Part shown: positions 35,606-42,453 of the stretch, one piece after another
How the letters are laid out: each line of letters begins with the position of its first letter
Position numbering within the stretch: the stretch's first letter is position 1
From: JAFGDI01 sp963662515
Lineage (GTDB): Bacteria > Planctomycetota > Phycisphaerae > Sedimentisphaerales > SM23-30
DNA length: 64,000 nt
Direction of reading: 5' to 3'
Assembly: GCA_963662515.1 (NCBI GenBank)
Contig: OY759675.1
Coordinates: 1,426,001-1,490,000 of the forward strand
The notes under the pieces: model-generated
Told to the model about the DNA's origin: nothing
Databases searched by the model: none
Seen by the model: only the letters and a program-made list of their open reading frames with translations
Translations under genes and position numbers: made by a program

Positions 35606-37641
35606 AAATGACTAGTGAAAAACGACAATGGACTCTCATCTTTACTCTGCTGGCAGGTATTGTTATCCTGCCAGCCGGGGCGATGCTCTGGTTTGTCAGC
35701 CGGGCGGCAGTTAATGAGCAGATGGCGATCAAGCAGCGGCTCATTGATAAATATTCCCCGGAGGTCAAAGCGGAATTTTTCATCCAGCTACCTCAGGATA
35801 TGAGCCAGATCATGGAGAAGGCTATTGCTTTGTCGGTTACTGCCCGGACGCAAGGGCGGGCAGTAACCGCGGCTGATATACAGCAGTCGGGCCTGCCGCT
35901 GGCAGCGATAATCCCGGCTAATCGCAGTGGCTACCTGCTCGATGAGACAGGCAAGAGTTTCTGGCCACCAGTTGATAAAGCTGATGAGGCTGACTCTGCG
36001 CAACTACCTGATATGGCTGAGATTATGGATAATCCAGTCTTTGCTCTGGCCCATCAGAAAGAATTCGTGGAAAAAGATTATGCCGCTGCTCAGGTTGAAT
36101 ATGCCAAGCTCTGTGAGCAGGATGAGGCCCTGAGAGGTGCGGCGATTATGGGGCAGGTTCGCTGCCTGCGTAAAGCCGGGCTGCTGGCACAGGCGATTGA
36201 GCTGTGTAAAGACCAGACCATATATATGGCCAGCGGAAAGGGCTGTAACCCGCGTGATCTCTGGCAGTTGAAACTGCTGCTGGCCCAGATGTATGCCCAG
36301 GCCGGGCGGGCAGAGCTTACCGATGCGGTCAGGGAGTTGCGGGCGATATCCTCTGAGCCGGTTGACTATTCCCTGCGGGTATTTGTTCTGGAACAAGCGG
36401 CAGAAATTGCCCAACAATCTGCCAATAAAGAGCTTACAGATTCAATTCAGACCGAGCTTAGCTATGCCCGGCTGCTACTGGCCTTTCAGGAGAAGTATTT
36501 GCCCTGCATACCATCAACAGAGGTTAAACGCCTGATGGGTTTTGCCGCTGACGAGTATTTTGGCTTCTTTGCCACGGGCAAGGATGCCAATAGCTGCTAT
36601 TGCCTGATCTCGGCAAAACAGTTAAGCGATTATCTAAACGCCCGGGCGGTGAAATGCTCTGATGAGATGGTATTTGTCAATGTATATGGTGATGGTCTGT
36701 TTGCCGGCGAAGATGTAAAGCCATATTCAGATTCTTTGGGGCGGATGCGTATGCCGGAAATGATATTCAGTTTACCCATGACCGTAGGTCTGCCTTTTGA
36801 CAAGGTTTTCACGCTTAATCTGGCCTTTCGGCCCGGCATATTCTCCTCCGCGGCCACGCTTTACCAACATGCCTATATCTGGTGGGCCGCCCTTATTGTG
36901 CTGGTGGTAATAGGCGGCGGGGTAGTAACCAGCCGGATATTACTGGGTCAGTTGCGAGTTAATCGTCTGAAAAATGACTTCATTGCCACTGTTACCCATG
37001 AACTTAAAACACCTTTGGCCTCGACCCGCATGCTGGTTGACACCCTGCGAGAGGGGCGGTACAATGACCAGGATACTGTTAAGGAATATCTGGAAATAAT
37101 AAGTAATGAAAATCAGCGACTGACCGGTCTGATAGATAATTTCTTATCGTTCAGTCGTATGGAAAGGGGTAAAAATGTTTTTGATCGGCAACCTATCAGT
37201 GTGAATGAGCTGCTGGCCGGTGCTGAAAAGGCATTTAATCATAAAAATGAAAAAAATCTGATTTTTTCTGTAACTTTTTGCTCCCCTGATGCGACTATAT
37301 ATGCAGATGAGCAGGCCATGTTAACGGTTATGCTCAATCTGTTGAATAATGCGTATAAGTACAGTTCGGATCTCCGCAAAGTCGTTGAGCTTCGGGGCGA
37401 GCATAAGGCCGGGGCCGTGCATCTTGTTGTAAAAGATAACGGCATCGGCCTTACCCCGGCTCAGAAGCGCCGGGTGTTCGACCGCTTCTGGCGGGCAGAT
37501 AATTCGCTGACCCGGCAAACAGAAGGAACCGGTCTGGGATTGGCAATAGTTAAATATATACTCGATGGCCATGGCTATGAAATCGAAATAATCAGCCAGC
37601 CGGGGGTAGGTAGCGAATTTATAGTGAAAGTGAGTCTGTAA
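35602..37641 (+). CDS. membrane sensor histidine kinase
   Basis: 679 aa. TM1 about 9-31, a large extracytoplasmic region (about 35-420) with an Ala-rich helical stretch resembling TPR/solenoid sequence, then TM2 about 428-450. The HisKA helix has 'FIATVTHELKTPLASTRMLV' with phospho-acceptor His466. The HATPase_c domain has the N box 'NLLNNAYKYS', the G1 box 'DNGIGL' and the G2 box 'GTGLGLAIVKYI'. It phosphorylates its partner regulator, most likely the OmpR-type protein at 39187 a few genes downstream. The unusually long periplasmic part suggests it senses a protein or envelope state rather than a small ligand (inference). Confidence 0.93.
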   Translation: MKMTSEKRQWTLIFTLLAGIVILPAGAMLWFVSRAAVNEQMAIKQRLIDKYSPEVKAEFFIQLPQDMSQIMEKAIALSVTARTQGRAVTAADIQQSGLPLAAIIPANRSGYLLDETGKSFWPPVDKADEADSAQLPDMAEIMDNPVFALAHQKEFVEKDYAAAQVEYAKLCEQDEALRGAAIMGQVRCLRKAGLLAQAIELCKDQTIYMASGKGCNPRDLWQLKLLLAQMYAQAGRAELTDAVRELRAISSEPVDYSLRVFVLEQAAEIAQQSANKELTDSIQTELSYARLLLAFQEKYLPCIPSTEVKRLMGFAADEYFGFFATGKDANSCYCLISAKQLSDYLNARAVKCSDEMVFVNVYGDGLFAGEDVKPYSDSLGRMRMPEMIFSLPMTVGLPFDKVFTLNLAFRPGIFSSAATLYQHAYIWWAALIVLVVIGGGVVTSRILLGQLRVNRLKNDFIATVTHELKTPLASTRMLVDTLREGRYNDQDTVKEYLEIISNENQRLTGLIDNFLSFSRMERGKNVFDRQPISVNELLAGAEKAFNHKNEKNLIFSVTFCSPDATIYADEQAMLTVMLNLLNNAYKYSSDLRKVVELRGEHKAGAVHLVVKDNGIGLTPAQKRRVFDRFWRADNSLTRQTEGTGLGLAIVKYILDGHGYEIEIISQPGVGSEFIVKVSL

Positions 37642-37642
37642 G

Positions 37643-37723
37643 ATGAAAGTTTTAGTGTATATATCGTTATTGATAACATTGGCCGGGCTGTCTGGCTGTA
37701 TTTATATAAATACCTGCTCCTGA
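37643..37723 (+). CDS. micro-lipoprotein 1, 26 aa
   Basis: ATG 37643 begins 1 nt after the kinase stop (TAAGATG). The product is Met-Lys, a hydrophobic core, then the lipobox LSGC at Cys19, leaving a mature peptide of only 8 residues (CIYINTCS). It was found by reading the sequence between the larger genes. There is no strong ribosome site, but the start is coupled to the preceding stop. The next two genes also begin with lipoprotein signals, so this is a run of three. Such short lipopeptides recall entericidins or colicin-release lipoproteins in design only. A decayed gene copy is the alternative. Confidence 0.45.
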   Translation: MKVLVYISLLITLAGLSGCIYINTCS

Positions 37724-37744
37724 AAAGGGAAAGGAAGCTGAATT

Positions 37745-37816
37745 ATGAAAGTTGTTTTATTGATATTATTGTCTGTTGTTATATTGACTTCTGCTGGTTG
37801 TATAATGATAACCTGA
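37745..37816 (+). CDS. micro-lipoprotein 2, 23 aa
   Basis: ATG 37745 with AAGGAAG at 37731-37737, an ideal ribosome site 7 nt upstream. The peptide is Met-Lys-Val, a Leu/Val/Ile core and a lipobox SAGC at Cys19, with a mature peptide of only 5 residues (CIMIT). The good ribosome site argues for real translation. The next gene starts 25 nt later. It could act as a lipid-anchored peptide, be a leader that couples translation to the DUF4097 gene, or be a remnant. Confidence 0.5.
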   Translation: MKVVLLILLSVVILTSAGCIMIT

Positions 37817-37841
37817 AGTTAGCAGGAATTAAGGAAAGATC

Positions 37842-38804
37842 ATGAAAAGTGTATTTATGTGCCTGGCTTTATCGTGTATTTTATTACTGGGTGGATGTCT
37901 GATCATCGGTGGTAGTGGCTGCGGTTGTAATGGTGGCAGTCAGGAGAAGGCTTATGCTGACTTTAACGGCGAGCTGGCCTGTAGCAGTGGCAAAACGCTG
38001 GTCTGTCACGATCAGTTTGGCAGTATAACAGTTGTGGCAGGCAGTGAAGATAAGGCGGTAGTGTCCGCTCATTATTATGCTGCTACAGCTGATGATAAGG
38101 TCAGGGCCCAGGAATTACTGGAGACTACCTCGATCAGGTTTGATGTTACTGACAAGGAAATCATAGTAGAGCTGCTTTGTCCGGATAAGAAAAACAATGA
38201 ATCCTGTGGCGCTGATATAACCGTTACCGTTCCCGCAGCGACCATGACCCGGCTTGACAGTTCATACGGAGCGATAAAGATAACAGGTTTGCAGGGCGAT
38301 TGCCGGGCTGATACCAGTTTTGCCGATATCGTAGCTGAGAACATTACCGGTGAGCTTGATCTTTCTACCAGTTATGGTGATGTTAAGGTGTCAGGTTGCA
38401 CCAGTAAGCTTATGAAGCTTGATACCAGCTTTAATGGCATAGAAGTATGCGATTCAAAGGGTGATGTCCAGGCTGATACCAGTTATGGCAGTATCAAGCT
38501 GGAGCGTAACAGCCAATCGAAGGTAAGGCTAAATACATCATTTGGCCCAATAGAATTTGATGGCAGTGCCGCTGATGCCGCACTTGCCGGTGAGTTCCAT
38601 ACCAGTTATGGTAAGGTAACCCTGTCCGGCATGGATAAGTTCGCCGGCAAGATAAGGCTGTCAACCAGCTACGGCAAGGTTAAAAGCGAATTGCCAATAA
38701 CTGTCAGCGGTACTATCGGCGATGATAAACTCTCTGGCACTGTCGGCGAAGGTTCCGGCGATATTACCGTGGATAACTCCTTTGGTGATATTGTTGTAAA
38801 ATGA
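37842..38804 (+). CDS. DUF4097-type beta-solenoid lipoprotein
   Basis: 320 aa. ATG 37842 with AAGGAAAG upstream. The lipoprotein signal has lipobox LGGC (Cys19), followed by a Cys/Gly-rich segment (GSGCGCNGG). From ~130 on, a ladder of about eight ~20-residue repeats ends in (T/S)S(Y/F)G: 'LDSSYGAIKI', 'ADTSFADIVA', 'LSTSYGDVKV', 'LDTSFNGIEV', 'ADTSYGSIKL', 'LNTSFGPIEF', 'FHTSYGKVTL', 'LSTSYGKVKS'. This is the DUF4097 (adhesin-like) beta-solenoid pattern, often found with envelope-stress regulators. It is likely anchored to the outer or inner membrane facing the periplasm or surface. Its position between kinase and regulator suggests it belongs to that system. Confidence 0.85.
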   Translation: MKSVFMCLALSCILLLGGCLIIGGSGCGCNGGSQEKAYADFNGELACSSGKTLVCHDQFGSITVVAGSEDKAVVSAHYYAATADDKVRAQELLETTSIRFDVTDKEIIVELLCPDKKNNESCGADITVTVPAATMTRLDSSYGAIKITGLQGDCRADTSFADIVAENITGELDLSTSYGDVKVSGCTSKLMKLDTSFNGIEVCDSKGDVQADTSYGSIKLERNSQSKVRLNTSFGPIEFDGSAADAALAGEFHTSYGKVTLSGMDKFAGKIRLSTSYGKVKSELPITVSGTIGDDKLSGTVGEGSGDITVDNSFGDIVVK

Positions 38805-38805
38805 A

Positions 38806-38861
38806 AGTAAGTATTAACTCATACTGGCCGCTTAGTAATCGGTCAGTATGAGTTATTACTT
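38806..38861 (+). terminator. long hairpin after the DUF4097 gene
   Basis: TAACTCATACTGGCCG (38815-38830) pairs with CGGTCAGTATGAGTTA (38840-38855) at 15 of 16 positions, with a 9-nt loop and AT flanks that also pair partly. There is no long T run, so partial termination or mRNA stabilisation between DUF4097 and the downstream genes is likely. Confidence 0.6.
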
Positions 38862-38883
38862 TAACTAACTGGGGATAAATTTA

Positions 38884-39177
38884 ATGGATAATGAAAACAA
38901 TACTCAATCCTGTTCCTGTGGCTGTAGTCATAAACCAGCCGAAGGACCGGCTGACGCCCTCTTGCAATATCGACTGTCCAGGCTGAGATATTTGCGGGTG
39001 TTTTGTCTGTTCGCTGCGGTCTTATGGCCGGTTGTGGCGATCATTATGAAGCTGAATCTGGCTTGGGCTGCCGTTATCTCCGGCCTAGCCTTACTGGGTT
39101 TTTTGGTGGCAACTCTGAAGATGAGCTTTATAAAAGCCATGTCAGATAGTAATAAGGCCTCTGATGTGCAGAGATAG
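38884..39177 (+). CDS. small membrane protein with Cys/His-rich N-terminus
   Basis: 97 aa. ATG 38884 after GGGG ~10 nt upstream. The first ~17 residues hold CSCGCSH, a possible metal-binding cluster. Two membrane helices follow (about 38-57 and 61-80), then a short basic tail. No family was recognised. The start of the response regulator lies 9 nt after its stop, so the two share an mRNA. It could be a metal or redox-responsive partner of the two-component system (inference). Confidence 0.65.
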   Translation: MDNENNTQSCSCGCSHKPAEGPADALLQYRLSRLRYLRVFCLFAAVLWPVVAIIMKLNLAWAAVISGLALLGFLVATLKMSFIKAMSDSNKASDVQR

Positions 39178-39186
39178 AGTGTTAGT

Positions 39187-39864
39187 ATGGAAACTATCCT
39201 GATAATCGAAGACGATTTTGCCATGTTGCGTGGGCTGGCGGATAACTGCCGGTTTGCGGGGTATAATATCGAAACCGCCACTGACGGCGAAGCCGGGCTA
39301 AAGGCGGCTCTCGACCTGCGTCCTGATCTGATCTTACTGGATATCATGCTGCCCAAGGTAAATGGCTATGAGATATGTCGGCTGGTTCGTAAAGAAAAGC
39401 TCGATATGCCCATTATCATGCTCACGGCCAAGGGTGAGGAATCGGATATTATCCTGGGCCTGAATCTGGGAGCTGATGATTATGTCACAAAACCCTTCAG
39501 TATTAAGCAGCTACTGGCTCGCGTGGATGCCTTCTTGCGTCGCAGGCGAATTTCGGAGCCAAAGAACTATACTTTTTCTGATTATTGTCTTGATACTGTG
39601 AGTTGTCGACTTACCAAAGGGGGGCAGGTTATAGACCTATCCCCGAAAGAATATCGTCTGCTGGAGTATTTTGTAAAAAGCACAGGCAGAGCTCTTACTC
39701 GTGACCAGATACTCAATGCCGTCTGGGGCTATAATGCACTGGCCGGGCATCGCAGTGTTGACCGCTTTGTAACTACGCTGCGTGCAAAGATCGAGGCTGA
39801 TCCTCAACAGCCTGCCTATATCCATACACTGCGTGAGATAGGCTATATGTTTGAGCTGAGGTAG
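39187..39864 (+). CDS. OmpR/PhoB-family response regulator
   Basis: 225 aa, normal size. Receiver domain 1-120 with acidic pocket Glu8-Asp9-Asp10, phospho-acceptor Asp52 (LLDIMLPKVNGYE), Thr80 and Lys102 (DDYVTKPF). The C-terminal winged helix is at about 130-225 ('LTKGGQVIDLSPKEYRLLEY', 'RALTRDQILNAVWGYN', 'VDRFVTTLRAKIE', 'IHTLREIGYMF'). It binds direct-repeat DNA as a dimer after phosphorylation. The partner is most likely the kinase at 35602. A matching 7-4-7 repeat is found at 32331-32348 upstream of the cluster, which suggests autoregulation (inference). Confidence 0.95.
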   Translation: METILIIEDDFAMLRGLADNCRFAGYNIETATDGEAGLKAALDLRPDLILLDIMLPKVNGYEICRLVRKEKLDMPIIMLTAKGEESDIILGLNLGADDYVTKPFSIKQLLARVDAFLRRRRISEPKNYTFSDYCLDTVSCRLTKGGQVIDLSPKEYRLLEYFVKSTGRALTRDQILNAVWGYNALAGHRSVDRFVTTLRAKIEADPQQPAYIHTLREIGYMFELR

Positions 39865-39952
39865 ATGTCCAAGTTGGTAATTGGTTATTTGTTAACCATC
39901 TTTTTCCTTGTTAATTTGATTTAATGTTTGCCTTTGTTGTAGTCCTCCTATA

Positions 39953-39962
39953 GAATCGATTC
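39953..39962. promoter_or_regulatory. LacI-type operator candidate upstream of the GH43 gene
   Basis: GAATCGATTC is a perfect 10-bp palindrome with the central CG typical of LacI-family operators, 58 nt before the GH43 start. It would fit induction of the glycosidase by a sugar. No LacI-family gene is in the window. Confidence 0.4.
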
Positions 39963-40020
39963 GATTTGCTGGCGGGATGCTGGCATTAACCATAAGTAAT
40001 GTGATTTTACAGGAATATAA

Positions 40021-41631
40021 ATGAAGTATAAATCGTTGTTGTTAAAAGTATTAACAGTTGTTGTGGTTTTTAGTACCTTAGTTTTTGCAGATTTTGACAC
40101 TTTTGTTAACCCTATATATGAAGGAGCAGATCCTTTTGTAGTTAAGCATGCAGATGGTTATTATTATTTCTGTCAGTCAGAAGGTGATAAGGGTATTGCT
40201 ATCTGGAAATCTGATAAACTTACAGATAAGGGAATTAAACGCATTGTCTGGAAGGCTCCTGATACCGGATGGAACTCAGAAGAAGTCTGGGCTCCTGAAA
40301 TTCATTATTTACAGGGGCGTTGGTATATATATTATGCTGCTGACAGTGGCAATAATCGTGATCATCGGGTAGGAGTTTTGCAGAGTAAGACCCAGGATGC
40401 TCAGGGTGAGTATAGCGATATGGGTGTGGTATATACAGGTGATGAATTTGACACCCAGACTAATAATCGCTGGGGAATTGATGCAACCCCGCTGGAAATG
40501 AATGGAAAGTTATATCTCATCTGGTCTGGCTGGAATGGTTATGATGATGATATTCAGTCTTTATACATAGCGGAAATGAGCAATCCCTGGACCGCTGCTA
40601 CGAATCGTGTGAAGATCACTGATAATGACACCTATGCCTGGGAACGGGTTTCAAATAATCCAAAGAACAAGGGACTCAATGAAGGTGCTCAGATATTGCT
40701 TAAGGGTGATAAAATATTTGTTATCTATTCCTGTAGTGGATCCTGGGAGCCGACCTATAAACTTGGGCAGTTATCGATCAGGCAGGGGCAGGACCCGATG
40801 AACCCGAAAAACTGGGTTAAAAAAAGTGAGCCGGTATGTCAGGGCACAGATCGAGTTCTGGGTGTGGGGCATTGTTCTTTCACTAAATCACCTGATGACA
40901 CAGAGGACTGGATGGTCTATCATTCCAAGATATCCCGTTCAACCGGCTGGCAAAGAAATGTAAGAATAGAGAAATTTACCTGGAGTGAAGATGGTGAGCC
41001 TGTCTTCCCGGTTCCAAGTGAAGCTGGTACTGTATTGGCCAGGCCTTCTGGTGAGAAGCTGCCGGTAGATGGTGGCGATTTTAACGACAGTTTTGATAAT
41101 GGCCTTTGGGATAATTGGTGTTACTATGGCTATAATCGCTTTATTGATGTAAAAGATAATGCATTGTTTCTTGGTACTATTCCCAACTGGGGCATAGCTA
41201 ATAACTATCGCAGTGGCGAGAAGGCTGTTATTCGTGATCAGATATGGGGCGATTTTGTCATGGAGGCCAGGGTTTGTATCGTTAGTGGTAATCGTGATGC
41301 CGGTCTTATCTTCCGGGTTAATCATCCGGCGGTAGGCGTTGATGCCATGAAGGGCTATTTCGCAGGGATAATACCAGCTACTGGTCGTGCTATTGCCGGA
41401 AAGATGGACGGTCGGGGCTGGAAACAGTTGGCTGCTACTGATTTTGATGCTAATGTTGGTCAGGATTATCGGCTTAAAGTTGTGGCTGATGGTGATAAAT
41501 TTCAATTTCTGGTTAATGGTGTTGTTATTCTGGAATTCAGTGATAGGGGCTATTCTACGGGATATGCTGGTATCAGAGTATTGGATACCGAAGTCAGTTT
41601 TGATGATATAACAATAAAAGCGAGCAAATAA
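40021..41631 (+). CDS. secreted glycoside hydrolase family 43 with C-terminal concanavalin-like domain
   Basis: 536 aa. ATG 40021 with AGGAA upstream. Signal peptide about 1-23. The five-bladed GH43 propeller (about 28-340) has the catalytic base in GADPFV (Asp37), the pKa-modulating Asp154 (GIDATP) and the acid Glu221 (NEGAQ). 'WAPEIHYLQGRWYIYYAA' is the usual blade-2 signature. The C-terminal ~190 residues resemble a concanavalin/CBM66-like beta sandwich ('FVMEARVCIVSGNRDAGLIF', 'FLVNGVVILEF'). Likely an arabinofuranosidase or xylosidase acting on hemicellulose or pectin side chains outside the cell. The methyltransferase gene follows within 2 nt. Confidence 0.9.
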   Translation: MKYKSLLLKVLTVVVVFSTLVFADFDTFVNPIYEGADPFVVKHADGYYYFCQSEGDKGIAIWKSDKLTDKGIKRIVWKAPDTGWNSEEVWAPEIHYLQGRWYIYYAADSGNNRDHRVGVLQSKTQDAQGEYSDMGVVYTGDEFDTQTNNRWGIDATPLEMNGKLYLIWSGWNGYDDDIQSLYIAEMSNPWTAATNRVKITDNDTYAWERVSNNPKNKGLNEGAQILLKGDKIFVIYSCSGSWEPTYKLGQLSIRQGQDPMNPKNWVKKSEPVCQGTDRVLGVGHCSFTKSPDDTEDWMVYHSKISRSTGWQRNVRIEKFTWSEDGEPVFPVPSEAGTVLARPSGEKLPVDGGDFNDSFDNGLWDNWCYYGYNRFIDVKDNALFLGTIPNWGIANNYRSGEKAVIRDQIWGDFVMEARVCIVSGNRDAGLIFRVNHPAVGVDAMKGYFAGIIPATGRAIAGKMDGRGWKQLAATDFDANVGQDYRLKVVADGDKFQFLVNGVVILEFSDRGYSTGYAGIRVLDTEVSFDDITIKASK

Positions 41632-41633
41632 TA

Positions 41634-42278
41634 GTGTCTCGTCCGAATAATTGTCCGCTTTGTCTGCGTGGCGGTCATATCTCTGATATGTCCGCCACCG
41701 GGGAGCGGCTTTTTTATTTTTGTAGTCATTGTTATCTGATTTTTACTGATCCCAAAGAACATCTGCCACTTATAGAGCAGCGGTCATTTTATGATAAGCA
41801 TGAAAATCATATTACTGACGATGGCTATGTAGCCTTTCTTGACAGGCTTTTGGGGCCTATGTCGCAATATTTGCAAAAGGGCATGGCTGGTCTGGATTAT
41901 GGCTGTGGTCCGGGGCCGGTTATTTCTCAACTTTTAGACCGTAAGGGTATCTTGTGCGATAATTATGATCCGATTTATTACGATCGCTGCCTGGCTGGTC
42001 CGTATGACTTTATTACTGCCACAGAGTGTTTTGAACATTTTACTCATCCAGCGACCGAAATGGCCCGTATCTGTCAGTTGATCTTGCCTGGTGGTGTATT
42101 AGGTATTATGACTGAGTTATGGCATACTGCCGAGCAGTTTGAAGATTGGTATTATCTCAAAGATCCGACGCATATTGTTTTTTATCACAAAAAGACCATT
42201 GGATATATAGCCAGATGTTTCTGTATGGATTTGCTCTGGACTGACGATAAGCGAGTAGTAGTATTCAGGAAGAAGTGA
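41634..42278 (+). CDS. SAM-dependent methyltransferase with N-terminal zinc ribbon
   Basis: 214 aa with a GTG start 2 nt after the GH43 stop; the ribosome site is weak. The N-terminus has CPLC (8-11) and CSHC (30-33), a four-Cys zinc ribbon. The class I Rossmann methyltransferase follows: motif I 'GLDYGCGPGPV' (SAM binding), the acidic turn 'NYDPIYYD', motif 'FDFITATECFEHF'-like ('YDFITATECFEHFTHP', post II) and 'ILPGGVLGIMTE'. This layout is shared with small-molecule or sugar methyltransferases (Methyltransf_11/23 types). Location is cytosolic and the substrate is unknown. Tight linkage to a secreted GH43 is probably positional. Confidence 0.85.
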   Translation: MSRPNNCPLCLRGGHISDMSATGERLFYFCSHCYLIFTDPKEHLPLIEQRSFYDKHENHITDDGYVAFLDRLLGPMSQYLQKGMAGLDYGCGPGPVISQLLDRKGILCDNYDPIYYDRCLAGPYDFITATECFEHFTHPATEMARICQLILPGGVLGIMTELWHTAEQFEDWYYLKDPTHIVFYHKKTIGYIARCFCMDLLWTDDKRVVVFRKK

Positions 42279-42335
42279 ACTAAGCATTCGGGATAATTAT
42301 AATATTATTTTGATTGATAATGTCATTTACTAAAA

Positions 42336-42354
42336 AAAGGTTCACAAAACCTTT
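42336..42354 (+). terminator. short hairpin after the methyltransferase gene
   Basis: AAAGGTT-CACAA-AACCTTT, perfect 7-bp arms, followed by ATTCTT. It lies 57 nt after the stop and just upstream of a promoter-like sequence, so it could be a terminator or an operator. Confidence 0.45.
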
Positions 42355-42358
42355 ATTC

Positions 42359-42388
42359 TTGACATACTATAGCAACGAGCCTTATTTT
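42359..42388 (+). promoter_or_regulatory. sigma-70-like promoter candidate for the GH31 gene
   Basis: TTGACA (42359-42364) followed by a 17-18 nt spacer and TTATTT/TATTTT (42382-42388). The GH31 ATG is 65 nt downstream. The -35 is perfect and the -10 is weak. Confidence 0.5.
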
Positions 42389-42453
42389 ATAAGAAATTAA
42401 GGTTGTAATTGTCATAACCTACCCAATAGCATTTATTTTGCGAAAGGACGACT

